Position numbers and translations under genes: made by a program. Shown here one piece after another: positions 1-8,399 of a DNA stretch of 64,000 bases (the first letter of the stretch is position 1; every line of letters begins with the position of its first letter). The DNA comes from Leptothoe spongobia TAU-MAC 1115 (lineage in GTDB: Bacteria > Cyanobacteriota > Cyanobacteriia > Phormidesmidales > Phormidesmidaceae): NCBI RefSeq assembly GCF_018739885.1, contig NZ_JADOES010000029.1, forward strand, positions 1 to 64,000. The letters run 5' to 3'. The notes below the pieces were generated by a model that saw only the letters and a list, made by a program, of their open reading frames with translations, had not been told where the DNA came from and ran no database searches.

Positions 1-111
1 CCTCTATTATCCCTAACGGGGAAGAACCTGAACTCTACACTAAATGTAGGGGGCTCCACGGGAATTCCGGAAGAGCCGATTTATGGGCATTGGTTCCCGT
101 TGTCAATCTAA
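1..111 (+). other. open frame cut by left window edge, unidentified
   Basis: Frame 1 is open from the first base for 36 codons and ends in TAA at 109-111. It may be the C-terminal end of a gene that starts outside the window, or chance. The residues (rich in Gly, Pro and Asn) matched no family I recognise. Nothing else is seen up to base 200. Confidence 0.2.
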
Positions 112-208
112 ACTGCCAACTGGCTCACCTTTAAACAAAGCGGTTGAAATTACCAAAATTATTGCGGCGATCATCGTAAAAACGAAACAGAATCAGTCAC
201 GGGGGAAC

Positions 209-283
209 AATTCAAAATGATGAGTCCAAAATTCAAAATTGATTTTTACATTTTTTGAATTTCTAATTTTGAACTTTGAATTA
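209..283. repeat. AT-rich AATTCAAAATT-type intergenic repeat
   Basis: Several copies of AATTCAAAATT and its complement (AATTTTGAA, TTTGAATT) lie within 75 bases and can fold into an imperfect hairpin. Short repeats of this kind are common between cyanobacterial genes. No function can be assigned. Confidence 0.5.
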
Positions 284-343
284 CCTTCCTTTTGGCCAAA
301 TCACAAAAGGGTTTGATTTTTTGGGTATTGGTTTTCGTCATAG

Positions 344-481
344 GTGTTGGGGGTGGCGAAAAAGACGGTGGACCGGATGCGGGAAAAAGCGGCCTGGCTT
401 TACGAGCAAGGCGTTGATGATATTGGCGTTGGGGCGTACCTGCGACGGTGGATTGGGATGGGTGAGGATCCGTGTGGATGA
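344..481 (+). CDS. short ORF, possible gene fragment
   Basis: A 45-residue frame opens at GTG 344, directly behind an in-frame TAG, and stops with TGA at 479-481. Later candidate starts are GTG 353 and ATG 377. The peptide has protein-like composition (VAKKTVDRMREKAAWLYEQG and onward) and looks helical. There is no convincing ribosome binding site. It could be a remnant of a longer gene or a real small protein. I do not recognise it. The following bases 482-671 hold a HIP1 site and no gene. Confidence 0.25.
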   Translation: MLGVAKKTVDRMREKAAWLYEQGVDDIGVGAYLRRWIGMGEDPCG

Positions 482-671
482 GGTGGCTAATGGATTGTGT
501 TTGCTGGGTTTCGTTTCTCAATCCAGCCTACGGCGATAAGCGATCGCACTATGTGAGGTCCACGCTGTCGTTCCGGCTGCGGTCCCGCGTTTTTTGGTCT
601 CGGTGGGACTGTCAATTTTCGCTCCGTTGCGGCGGCCCCGATCTCGCGGCGCGAGCGCAGTGCTCATCTGG

Positions 672-1496
672 CTATTGGCATATATCTTTCGCGAGCTGGC
701 TTAGCTTATTCCCAGCCGACGGGTCGGCTGCGCTTAGTGACAGGGGGTCTAGGACGAACAGGTGTCCCGTTGTTTCGTCAACCCTTGCTTGGAGGTCCTG
801 GATGGAATGGGTGGTTGAGACGTATTTGGCCAGTGCTTCTAAATCATTCGCAGCCGTCTGGCGCGCACGCGGTGCCAAACCCTTGAGAATCCCGGTCCCG
901 TCTCCGCCTTCCCGCAGTGGCGTTATCTCCGGTCCGTCAATTATCTGCGTTAGATACCCGTAACAACATTCGTTGGATTCTTCTGCACACGCGACCTTAA
1001 ATAAGTACGGGTAGGTGCGCACGGTCCTTATCCCTCCGGCTTCCAGTGTCGCTAGCAGGTGGAGCTCGGATAGTAGCGTTTCTTTGCAGGTTGTGCTGCT
1101 TCCCATCGCGCTTGCCTCCTTGCACGTTAGGAGGCCTATCCCTTGCACTGCTCGGAACTTCCATAGCACCTTGAACGTGCCGCTAACCGCCTCGTTAAAC
1201 GGTCCTCCGGTCTTTGTCCTATCATACGTTCGGCACGAGGGGCTGCCCTCGCCAGTGGTCGCCGCCCCCGCCGCTGGTGTGCATTCCTTCCATTGCCATG
1301 CCTCGATCAGACGCTTCGCTTGCTCGAACCGCTGCTCTATTGTATTGGCCGCAGCACGCATCACCACGTTTGGCACCTGCGCGGTCGTGCCTCGCTCGGG
1401 TGCTAAAGCGTTCCGTCGGGCCGCCGTTGTCTCAACGTTGTACTGTTGCATTTGTCGCCCTATTGATTGATGGGCTGTTTTTGGTGGTTCCGTCAT
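672..1496 (-). CDS. hypothetical protein with kinase-like C-terminal signature
   Basis: The gene encodes 274 residues. The start at 1496 is supported by AGGAG about nine bases upstream. The N-terminal third is polar and alanine-rich. From about residue 110 the order of elements resembles a minimal protein-kinase fold: an N-lobe-like stretch with CKEAS, a glutamate-bearing helix (SELHLLATLEAGG), a hinge-like YGYLTQIIDGPE, and near residue 240 a THSIQDLQ...HLFVLDP segment. The last element resembles the catalytic-loop/DP motif seen in kinase-like toxins and effectors. This is a pattern judgement and the nucleotide-binding loop is not clear. It is the last gene of the PatG-like locus, in the place that a lipase fills in the neighbouring module, so it may be an alternative effector. 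The GC content and codon use look higher than in its neighbours. Confidence 0.5.
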   Translation of the reverse strand: MTEPPKTAHQSIGRQMQQYNVETTAARRNALAPERGTTAQVPNVVMRAAANTIEQRFEQAKRLIEAWQWKECTPAAGAATTGEGSPSCRTYDRTKTGGPFNEAVSGTFKVLWKFRAVQGIGLLTCKEASAMGSSTTCKETLLSELHLLATLEAGGIRTVRTYPYLFKVACAEESNECCYGYLTQIIDGPEITPLREGGDGTGILKGLAPRARQTAANDLEALAKYVSTTHSIQDLQARVDETTGHLFVLDPLSLSAADPSAGNKLSQLAKDICQ

Positions 1497-2199
1497 CTTT
1501 TGTCTCCTCGGTCCGTTGCTTTTTTTCGTCGCTCTCAGTGCATTCCTTCTCTCACTACCATCCGCTCACCCAGCATTACTGGTCTAACACGGCGCGATGG
1601 ACGCAGTCCTGCTCATATATCTCTCATATATCTCTCCGCTCGGCCATGTATCGGGGGCACCGTTTAACTCCGTTCCTTTCGCCCCGAGCCCTTTGCTCGC
1701 CTCGATAGCCGTTTTGTCCGGTTCGGCTCGATTTATGCGCTCGCCATTTGGCACTTCCCCTCGGCTTTTGTCGCACCGACCCGTTTGGCAACGGTTTCAG
1801 GTGTTGCTTGCCTTTTACCTCCATCGTGTTATTTGGGAACATTTAGAACTGTTGCTGGTTGTCGACGCGTTTGCTATCGACGTGCTTATCTACGCGCCGG
1901 CCTCCGGCTTCTCTCTCTCTCTCGTTGGCGATGTTTATGGTACGTACTGCGGCCTACTTTCTCTGCCCTTCGCTAGACTATTCACCGCCGTCATCCGCAG
2001 AACCCCTGCCACCCGTGATTCCGCTTCCGCTTCAATTCCGGACTTATGCATCGCCTCTGCGGGATTATCGGGTAGTTCCGATTTTTTTTGTTTTTTTGTC
2101 TGTATTCACCGTGCGTTCCGATTTTTGCTCATCTGGTTCGTCCGTTGTCTCCGATGGTTTCGATTTCTCTATTTCCCCCGGTCCCATCCGCATCCCGTC
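1497..2199. other. 700-base gap without recognisable gene, pyrimidine-rich
   Basis: The plus strand is strongly C/T-rich, with direct repeats such as CTCATATATCT twice at about 1611-1632. Open frames exist on both strands, but they follow the skewed composition and match nothing I know. The position between a decayed LamG copy and the kinase-like gene suggests worn-out coding sequence. Confidence 0.4.
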
Positions 2200-2486
2200 A
2201 CCATACCCCACGACCCAATCAAATCCCCCCCTATCTCCCTAAACCCCTGCTTCATTCCCCCTGAATCTCCCCCACCGATCGCACCCGACTCCACATCCGC
2301 ACCTCCCGAATCACCCCCCGATAAAACCCACTCAACGCCTTGTTACTCACCCAAATCCCCACCACCGCCGCCCCCTCTCCTGCCTCCGGCACCATCGCCG
2401 TTGCTCGCCCCCAAACGGGACGTGTCCACCTTCGTAAACGGCAGCGTCATCCCATGTAACAGTGCCGCCCGTGGCACCACGGTTAC
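2200..2486 (-). pseudogene. decayed second copy of the LamG-like gene
   Basis: Read on the minus strand, this stretch keeps landmarks of the intact gene at 4440-5495. LHGMTLPF matches LHEMTLPF near residue 137 of the intact protein, and IGGDLIGSW matches IEGDLIGLW near its C-terminus. About 100 residues between these marks and the first ~120 residues are lost, the frame carries a stop, and the rest has drifted to glycine-rich repeats. It sits directly behind a PatG-like gene, exactly as the intact copy does at 5522. Inference: the PatG-LamG pair was duplicated and this LamG copy died. Confidence 0.6.
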
Positions 2487-3284
2487 TTAGAAACTCGGCC
2501 GCTCGTAATACGGCTGCAATCGCTCGACTAAAAAGGGATACCTGCTACCCACATCGACGCTGGCATAAAAGCGGTTTTTAACGTCCGTACTGTTATCGCG
2601 ATAGGTGAAAATCACATCGACAATCCGGCGGGTGCCACTAGCATTGAGCCGCGACATTTGCACATTCACCCCATCCAAGGATTTCTGATCTTGGTTTTGT
2701 AAAAATGTTTGGTTATACACCTCGGGATAGCGAAGCAGCAGGTAATTGATGGCGCGATGCTCGTCCAAATTCCCCACATTGTCCGCCAGCTGCATCAACA
2801 GATTAAACACATATCTGGCCAGGTCATTGCGTTGATTCTGGGGCAGGGTGACGCCTTGATCTGGGGTGATTTGTCCTAGAAACCCTTGCACCTCAAAACT
2901 GTAGGTGTTGTCGACATAGACAATGGGAATCTGTAACCCGTTGCACTTTTCCGCAGAGGCAATGGGGCCTAGATCTCCAATCACCACATCCACATCATCT
3001 GTTATATCTGCAGGCTTGTTGAGCATGGCAATCAAGGCTTCTAGCTCCACTTGACTGCGGGGTTCAAGGATGTAGGTATCCACATTTTGAATCGAAAATA
3101 CCCAGCACATGTCGCGGGCAATATATAGATTCTCCGGCTTATTTAAAATCTGATACTGTACGTCTCGCTGGGTAATGCGGGTGACCTGATCCGGGTTGGC
3201 CGCCTGGGCAAATTCTTTTTCTAGGCCCATATTCGGGAAGCGCGGAATCACCGTCCCCAGGGCATACACATATTGACTATCCAT
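2487..3284 (-). CDS. stand-alone PatG C-terminal-domain protein, copy 1
   Basis: This 265-residue protein corresponds to the C-terminal domain of the PatG cyanobactin maturation protease family. It has the opening MDSQYVYALGTVIPRFPN, the central CWVFSIQNVDTYIL and DVVIGDLGPIA, an ADNVGNLDEHRAINYL helix, and the closing RRIVDVIFTYRDNSTDVK and PYYERPSF. No protease domain is attached. An AGGAG lies about 13 bases before the ATG. It is a close paralogue of the protein at 5522-6346, and the DNA around the start is also similar. A 291-base gap separates it from the lipase gene upstream and could hold its own promoter. The function of the domain is not established. In PatG the protease/macrocyclase domain does the chemistry. 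Confidence 0.8.
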   Translation of the reverse strand: MDSQYVYALGTVIPRFPNMGLEKEFAQAANPDQVTRITQRDVQYQILNKPENLYIARDMCWVFSIQNVDTYILEPRSQVELEALIAMLNKPADITDDVDVVIGDLGPIASAEKCNGLQIPIVYVDNTYSFEVQGFLGQITPDQGVTLPQNQRNDLARYVFNLLMQLADNVGNLDEHRAINYLLLRYPEVYNQTFLQNQDQKSLDGVNVQMSRLNASGTRRIVDVIFTYRDNSTDVKNRFYASVDVGSRYPFLVERLQPYYERPSF

Positions 3285-3575
3285 AACGATCCAACGCTCC
3301 TAGCCGTTGTAAGGGTGTGCTACTGCGGCACCATTAATCCAGCGGTGAGTAACAGTACAACATCGGCCCATCTCAATAAATGAACGTGAAAAGGCGACTT
3401 TAAATTCCCTTTTATGGAAAAATCTATTACGCATTAGAGAGATATCTATCGCTAACTTTTCTAATACCTAATATATCAACCCATATTTTTACAAATACGG
3501 CTAATTTAATGGCGTTTCCTGCCTAAATCATGATGTTGTATTGCAGTGGGGTAAAGCTAACAAGACCCGTTCTCC

Positions 3576-4400
3576 TCACCGCTTATTCTCCTCTGGCTGT
3601 TTGGGATGTTGCAAAGCATAAAGGTAAGCCCCTTTAACACTATGATTTTCCACAATCTCACCATACTGCGCCGTAAAATCGACCGGAACCCCAACATGTT
3701 TATAAATGGGCAAAGGTAATTTACTCGACGTTACCGACAATGGCACAGTCGGAACAACATCACAAGTATTAACCACTCGGTAGGTTTCCACCTCATTCGC
3801 ATTGTAAGCATCCGCAAAATCTGGATCTCCCGTTCGGGGGCTAGCCAGATTGTAATGAATCACAGGTAAACTAGCCTTGTACGATGTGTTTGTTATCACA
3901 TCGGGTACGGCCAGCGTGGACAGCGATGACCCCAAACTATGCCCCGCGATATAAAGCCTTTTAGGATTAGGTATTTCCTCCAGATATTTATGAATCGTGT
4001 CCCTCATTGTCTCATAAATGCTAAAGAAACCCTGATGAACGCTGCCATAGCCAGGGGCTAGACTATAGGGAGTTTGCTCCAGCTTTATATTCTCACTCCA
4101 ATCAGAATGAGACTCCGTACCCCGAAATATCAGGTAAACGTCGTTGTCCTCCGTTGAAGCAACAAAAGCAAAGGGTTCCGCTCTGCCAAAGATACCCAAA
4201 AACCTCGTATCTTCTCCCCAAATAGGCTCACTATAGGCTAGCTTAGGCCCTTTAGGTGCCCAACCAAATCTGTTCTTGGCTTGCATGCCTTGATACAGCC
4301 ATTGGCTATACATATCATAAGCCGTAATCACTAATTGATTGAGAAAAATCGCTTTTTCAGAATCAAATCCAGGAGGGAAATACATTGGAGAACTGCTCAT
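3576..4400 (-). CDS. class 3 lipase-like alpha/beta hydrolase
   Basis: This 274-residue protein has the fold marks of the fungal-type class 3 lipase family: VYLIFRGTES, the nucleophile elbow GHSLG with Ser155, Asp214 in VVNTCDVVPTVP and His253 in ENHSVKGAYL. The triad appears complete. No signal peptide is visible, so it is probably cytoplasmic or exported by an unusual route. The start has AGGAG six bases upstream. It lies 39 bases behind the LamG-like gene in what looks like one transcript with the PatG-like protein and protease. The natural substrate is unknown. In this setting it could be a membrane-attacking effector or a lipid-processing enzyme. Confidence 0.85.
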   Translation of the reverse strand: MSSSPMYFPPGFDSEKAIFLNQLVITAYDMYSQWLYQGMQAKNRFGWAPKGPKLAYSEPIWGEDTRFLGIFGRAEPFAFVASTEDNDVYLIFRGTESHSDWSENIKLEQTPYSLAPGYGSVHQGFFSIYETMRDTIHKYLEEIPNPKRLYIAGHSLGSSLSTLAVPDVITNTSYKASLPVIHYNLASPRTGDPDFADAYNANEVETYRVVNTCDVVPTVPLSVTSSKLPLPIYKHVGVPVDFTAQYGEIVENHSVKGAYLYALQHPKQPEENKR

Positions 4401-4439
4401 AATTATCTCCTGAAACTGGCATCATGACTAAACTGTGGA

Positions 4440-5495
4440 TCAGCAAACGATGTAGTGAGGACTACTCTCCTCACTATCCTCCAAACTATTTACCGCCGTC
4501 ATCGGCAAAACGTGCTGGGCAGGAGCCGGTGGTTTCTTTGGCCCTTGAGTCCCATCAGTGTCCCCTGACACCTTTAGCATGTCTCTCCCATACACCCATA
4601 ACCCAATCAAATCTCCCTCAATCTTCGTAAACCGCCGGTTCAAATTCTTCTGTATTTCCACTGAAGATCGCGCCCGATTCCAAACCCGTACTTCTTGGAT
4701 CACCCCCCGATAAAATGCACTCAGGGCCTGATGGCTCACCCACATCCCCACCACGGTCGAATTCGCCTCCGGCATAGTCGCCACTTGCCCGTTGGCATAG
4801 ATCATCACCCCCTCTTTTCCATGGGTTACTGCAATATGGATTCCAGGGACAGGGGATGAGGATGTTTGCCCACCCAGGGGCACTGGTGTCGCATCAGCTG
4901 AGGTTGGTGTCATCACAGAAAGGGTGCAAACGCCTAACCCAATCAACATCAACATCTTCGGCTCCGTGATCGGCTCCTGCAACGTAAATTCGATGGTTCT
5001 GGATTTCTGCACTGCCAACGCCAATGCACTATTGCCCGGCCCCGATCGGGCCTTGCTCACCCCCACAAAGGGCAGTGTCATTTCATGTAAGGGTGCGCCA
5101 GCGAGCACTACCGTCAGGGCATAACTGCGCCCCTTTGTGGGGGTAAAAGCTTTTGCCTGAGGCCAATCCGGGTCACCACTCAAAACTCGATAGTTCCCCT
5201 CATCATCTAGCGCACTCACCCATACTGCCTGGGGCAACCAACAAAAGCTCGCTGGAATTTTATCTGGCTCTGTCGTTAACAGTTTCAGGATAATGGTTTT
5301 AATGCTATCACTGGGGATTTTCGTTCCTGTGACATGGGCTCGATAGATTTCAGTTCCCTCTGGTGTTGCCGAAAATACAACCTGGGACGGTGCCTCTCCC
5401 GCCTCAGTCACAATATCCAATACAAGCTGTGAACCGTCAATCGCTTGCCGCTTCGCCGTTGTTTGCTGAATCCAGATATCAGTGATACTTGCCAT
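4440..5495 (-). CDS. LamG/concanavalin-like domain protein
   Basis: The gene encodes 351 residues. The C-terminal half has the character of a LamG-type jelly-roll: IHIAVTHGKEGVMIYANGQV, then GVIQEVRVWNRARS and GDLIGLWVYG. Such domains usually bind carbohydrate or protein partners. The N-terminal half (SITDIWIQQTTAKRQAIDG and onward) contains no family I recognise. GAGG lies just before the ATG at 5495. It is 26 bases behind the PatG-like gene at 5522 and 39 bases before the lipase, so probably co-transcribed. A decayed second copy is at 2200-2486. It may supply target binding for the locus. Confidence 0.7.
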   Translation of the reverse strand: MASITDIWIQQTTAKRQAIDGSQLVLDIVTEAGEAPSQVVFSATPEGTEIYRAHVTGTKIPSDSIKTIILKLLTTEPDKIPASFCWLPQAVWVSALDDEGNYRVLSGDPDWPQAKAFTPTKGRSYALTVVLAGAPLHEMTLPFVGVSKARSGPGNSALALAVQKSRTIEFTLQEPITEPKMLMLIGLGVCTLSVMTPTSADATPVPLGGQTSSSPVPGIHIAVTHGKEGVMIYANGQVATMPEANSTVVGMWVSHQALSAFYRGVIQEVRVWNRARSSVEIQKNLNRRFTKIEGDLIGLWVYGRDMLKVSGDTDGTQGPKKPPAPAQHVLPMTAVNSLEDSEESSPHYIVC

Positions 5496-5521
5496 TAGCC
5501 TCGAAGTGATAGGAATTTAGT

Positions 5522-6346
5522 CTAGAAACTAGGCCGCTCATAATATGGCTGCAATGCATCTACCAAGAAAGGAAACATTCCTCCAACATCGACGCTGGCA
5601 TAAAACCGGGTCTTAACGTCGGTTTGATCATTTCGATAGGTGAAAATTACTTCGACAATCCGTCGGGTTCCACTGGCATTAAGCCGCGACATTTGGACAT
5701 TCACTCCATCAAGAACGTGTGGTGGATCCTGCTGATACTGCTCAATTGTTTGTTTATAGACTTCGTGATAGCGGAGAGCTACATAATTGACAGCACGATG
5801 TTCATCCAAATTGCCCACATTATCCGCCAGCTGCATTAATAGTTTGAACACATATCTCAATAGATCGTCTTCACTGCGTTGGCTATCGATAGCCTGACGA
5901 AGATTACTCAGAAACTCTTGAACTGTAAAACTATAGGTATTATTGAGAATCACAATGGGAAGTTGTAAACCATTGCACTTTTCTGGTGGCGCAATCGGAC
6001 CCAGGTCCCCAATGACAACATCCACCTGCTCTTCATTTGATGGTTCAGAAGATCCCTGTGACGTCGAATGCGGCAGCATGTTGATCAGTTGCTGCAGTTC
6101 ATCATTAGTCTTAGGTTCAAGAATATAGGTATCCACATTTTGAATCGAAAACACCCAGCACAGGTCTCGGGCAATATATCGGTTTTCAGGCTTATTCAAA
6201 ACCGAATATTGAATTTCCCACATGCGTGTACTTTGTCCTTCGGTGTCTGCGTCTTGTACGACGGCTTGCTTATACTCCTTTTCCAAGCTCATATTGGGGA
6301 AGCGAGGAACCACAGTCCCCACAGCATAAACATATTGACTATCCAT
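5522..6346 (-). CDS. stand-alone PatG C-terminal-domain protein, copy 2
   Basis: The gene encodes 274 residues that are alignable from end to end with the protein at 2487-3284. Both share the opening MDSQYVYAVGTVVPRFPN, CWVFSIQNVDTYILEPK, VDVVIGDLGPIAPPEKCNG, ADNVGNLDEHRAVNY and the tail PYYERPSF. The differences are a charged insert near residue 38 and another near residue 100. This is the PatG C-terminal domain without its protease. AGGAG lies about 12 bases upstream of the ATG. It follows the PatA/PatG-type protease gene by 44 bases, so protease and C-terminal domain, fused in PatG, are separate genes here and may act together. Confidence 0.82.
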   Translation of the reverse strand: MDSQYVYAVGTVVPRFPNMSLEKEYKQAVVQDADTEGQSTRMWEIQYSVLNKPENRYIARDLCWVFSIQNVDTYILEPKTNDELQQLINMLPHSTSQGSSEPSNEEQVDVVIGDLGPIAPPEKCNGLQLPIVILNNTYSFTVQEFLSNLRQAIDSQRSEDDLLRYVFKLLMQLADNVGNLDEHRAVNYVALRYHEVYKQTIEQYQQDPPHVLDGVNVQMSRLNASGTRRIVEVIFTYRNDQTDVKTRFYASVDVGGMFPFLVDALQPYYERPSF

Positions 6347-6390
6347 AACAATCGAACTCTCCTACACTTGTAATATTTTTGTCATGGTTT

Positions 6391-7284
6391 TTATCCGGTT
6401 TGATCACTTAAAAATTGCCAACTTTCCCAAGCATCGAGCAGGGGCGGACAAACGCTGCCTCGCCTCACCCCAGGCCGCAAAATGGCCCGGCGAATTTGCG
6501 CCGCACTCTGCCGGGGAAACAGGGACTGGAGCAGTGCGATCTCACCCGTCACAAAGGGAGCGGCAACACTGGTCCCACTCATGGAAGTGAAGCCCGTCTC
6601 AGGGGCAGTACTGGTCACATTCACCCCTGGAGCGATCAACCCTGAGCGGCCCACTGAAAGACCAAGATTTGATCCATGGGCAATCTGCCCGCGAGCATCG
6701 CAAGCAATCACAGGAATTGTCCAGGGATGTTTAAACAGGGGCAGGGGACCGAGGTTCCCTTGGTTACCCGCCGCCGCCACCAGTAGCACCCCTTTACCCA
6801 TGGCATATGCGATCGCCGCCTCAAGGTCGGGATAGTCAATCAACGCCGTATTCGCTAGCCCCAAACTCAGATTGATCGTATTAACGCCTGCATCAACCGT
6901 CTCACAAATCGTCCTCGCCAGTTCTTCTGTTGTCACTTCGGGACAAGGCGGGTTGCCGTACATTTCTTCACAAAAAATAGGCCGCACCAAGATCGTACAG
7001 TTCGGACAAATGCCTGGCGCTTGAGACCCTCGCCGACTACAGAGAATGCCAGTGATGAAGGTTCCATGCTGACACGCTAAACTATTAATGTTCTGACAAT
7101 TGATCGAAGCTCCTCCCAAAAGCGTCTGCGATCGCGCTCCAACCAAATCTGGATGGGCTCCAACGGGGCCATCAATCAGACCAATCCGGATTTCTGGCTC
7201 ACCTTCAGAGAGTTTCATCAATCGATTCAGCCTGGTCAGCTCTAGTATCGAGTTGTCTTCCCTCACAGCAGTGGTCGTTCCCAT
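6391..7284 (-). CDS. PatA/PatG-type subtilisin-like serine protease
   Basis: This 297-residue protein is a bare S8 peptidase domain. The triad is visible: Asp38 in GLIDGPV, His73 in CQHGTFITGI, Ser239 in GTSVAAPF, with the oxyanion Asn174 in AAGNQG. The stretches CQHGTF, CPNCTILVRPIF and HPWTIPVIACD are typical of the cyanobactin proteases PatA and PatG rather than secreted subtilisins. Six cysteines cluster between residues 63 and 114. There is no signal peptide and no prodomain of usual size, so it is probably intracellular. AGGTGAG precedes the ATG. It is the first gene of the minus-strand locus. No cyanobactin precursor, YcaO or PatF lies within the window, so the substrate is unknown. 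The neighbouring proteins are candidates. Confidence 0.88.
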   Translation of the reverse strand: MGTTTAVREDNSILELTRLNRLMKLSEGEPEIRIGLIDGPVGAHPDLVGARSQTLLGGASINCQNINSLACQHGTFITGILCSRRGSQAPGICPNCTILVRPIFCEEMYGNPPCPEVTTEELARTICETVDAGVNTINLSLGLANTALIDYPDLEAAIAYAMGKGVLLVAAAGNQGNLGPLPLFKHPWTIPVIACDARGQIAHGSNLGLSVGRSGLIAPGVNVTSTAPETGFTSMSGTSVAAPFVTGEIALLQSLFPRQSAAQIRRAILRPGVRRGSVCPPLLDAWESWQFLSDQTG

Positions 7285-8399
7285 GGGTTGATCTCACCTG
7301 ATTCAAAACCGATCGATTAGCTCTAAGTCTAGATCGGCTCGGGGTAGCAAAAACCGCTTTTCAAGCAATCTCTTAGAAATGAGAGTTTAATAACTTTCAT
7401 TCTTTTGCTTAAGGCAAGCGGGATAACGTTGCCCCTCCTGGGAGGGGCAGTGGGTTGGATTGGCCCTTAGCGCAAGTGACCGAAACCAACCTCGTCTACA
7501 GCATCCCTTCCAGGAGGAGAGAAACTAGCACATTATTCAATGCCTTACTCTTAGAGAAAGCCAGAGAAACCCCTACCATTGAAGCAAGTCAGGTATCTCC
7601 TCATTTCGCTGATACTGAACTTTACCAAAAAGGCTTTGCTAATACCCTGTCAATTCGACGTTTTTTCCAGTTTCAATCAATGATAGTTTTCTCACTTATA
7701 CGGTAAAAATGACGATGCATCATGTGTGCTACATTCTCTTAAGAAATAATCGAAGTTAGAATTTATATCTGTGAATACGCATAGGGCCTATAAAATCTAT
7801 GCAGCATCTTTGATGATACCCAGCAATTTTACTGAATGCTTGAAAAATCCAATTCTTCTCTTAACCAGCCAAGTCATCATATATGCTTTAAGTTAACGCA
7901 TTAATTGTTAGGTAATCTCACGCACGTATCCTTACTTAAGCCTGCTCTACTAAATCTGCTTAATTGTTAGGTAATCTCACGTACATATCCTTACTTAAGC
8001 CTGTTCTACTAGACCTACTTAATTGTAATATCAACCTTCCATCAAAGGAATTAAGGGGGCCAGCTTAAAGTGAAACGTTTTCCTAAGGGTAGTATTCAGA
8101 AGATAGAGGTCTGAAACTTCGAACTCACCGGCTTTTGACTGTAGTTCTTGAATTCTTGTCTAGTCAGTTTTTCCCGGCTTAAGCTGATATGATACGTTAA
8201 TTATGAACAATTTATTGCATTGTCAATATCGATTTCTTTTTTCAGCTAAGTTTATAAAAACAGCTTTTTAGATTAAAAAGCATTTCACGTTAAAATGAAC
8301 AAAATTTGCAGGAAAATAGGGTTGAAGTGCCTCGCTCCTTGCCATAAAGTAGGTGGCTTTTGATTATTTGGATTCATAATACAAACTATCGAAACTCTA
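7285..8399. other. 1.1-kb divergent intergenic region
   Basis: This region separates the protease gene (minus) from the AraC-type regulator (plus) and should hold both promoters. It contains a perfect 7-bp stem hairpin at 7431-7448 (GCCCCTC, loop CTGG, GAGGGGC) and the 59-bp tandem repeat listed separately. A frame at 7455-7706 could encode 83 residues from TTG, but it lacks a clear ribosome binding site outside the hairpin and resembles no cyanobactin precursor. I leave it as doubtful. Confidence 0.5.
7901..8026. repeat. 59-bp tandem repeat, 2.1 copies
   Basis: Units at 7901-7959 and 7960-8018 differ at only a few bases, and a third copy starts at 8019 (TTAATTGT). Each unit begins TTAATTGTTAGGTAATCTCA and contains CCTTACTTAAGCCTG. 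It lies about 375 bases upstream of the regulator gene. It could be a pair of protein-binding sites or a simple duplication. Confidence 0.8.

Noticed and set aside
1597..2490. 297-codon plus-strand frame rich in Pro and Ser
   Set aside because: It follows the pyrimidine bias of the strand and lies antisense to the decayed LamG copy. No domain and no ribosome binding site.
2487..7284. A standard cyanobactin biosynthesis cluster
   Set aside because: The protease and PatG C-terminal domain fit, but YcaO, PatF, PatB/PatC and a precursor peptide with recognition sequences are absent.
7455..7706. 83-codon frame as a candidate precursor peptide
   Set aside because: TTG start inside a hairpin region, no leader or core repeat typical of cyanobactins, and only moderate coding character.
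7901..8026. CRISPR array
   Set aside because: Direct adjacent 59-bp units without spacers; this is a tandem repeat.
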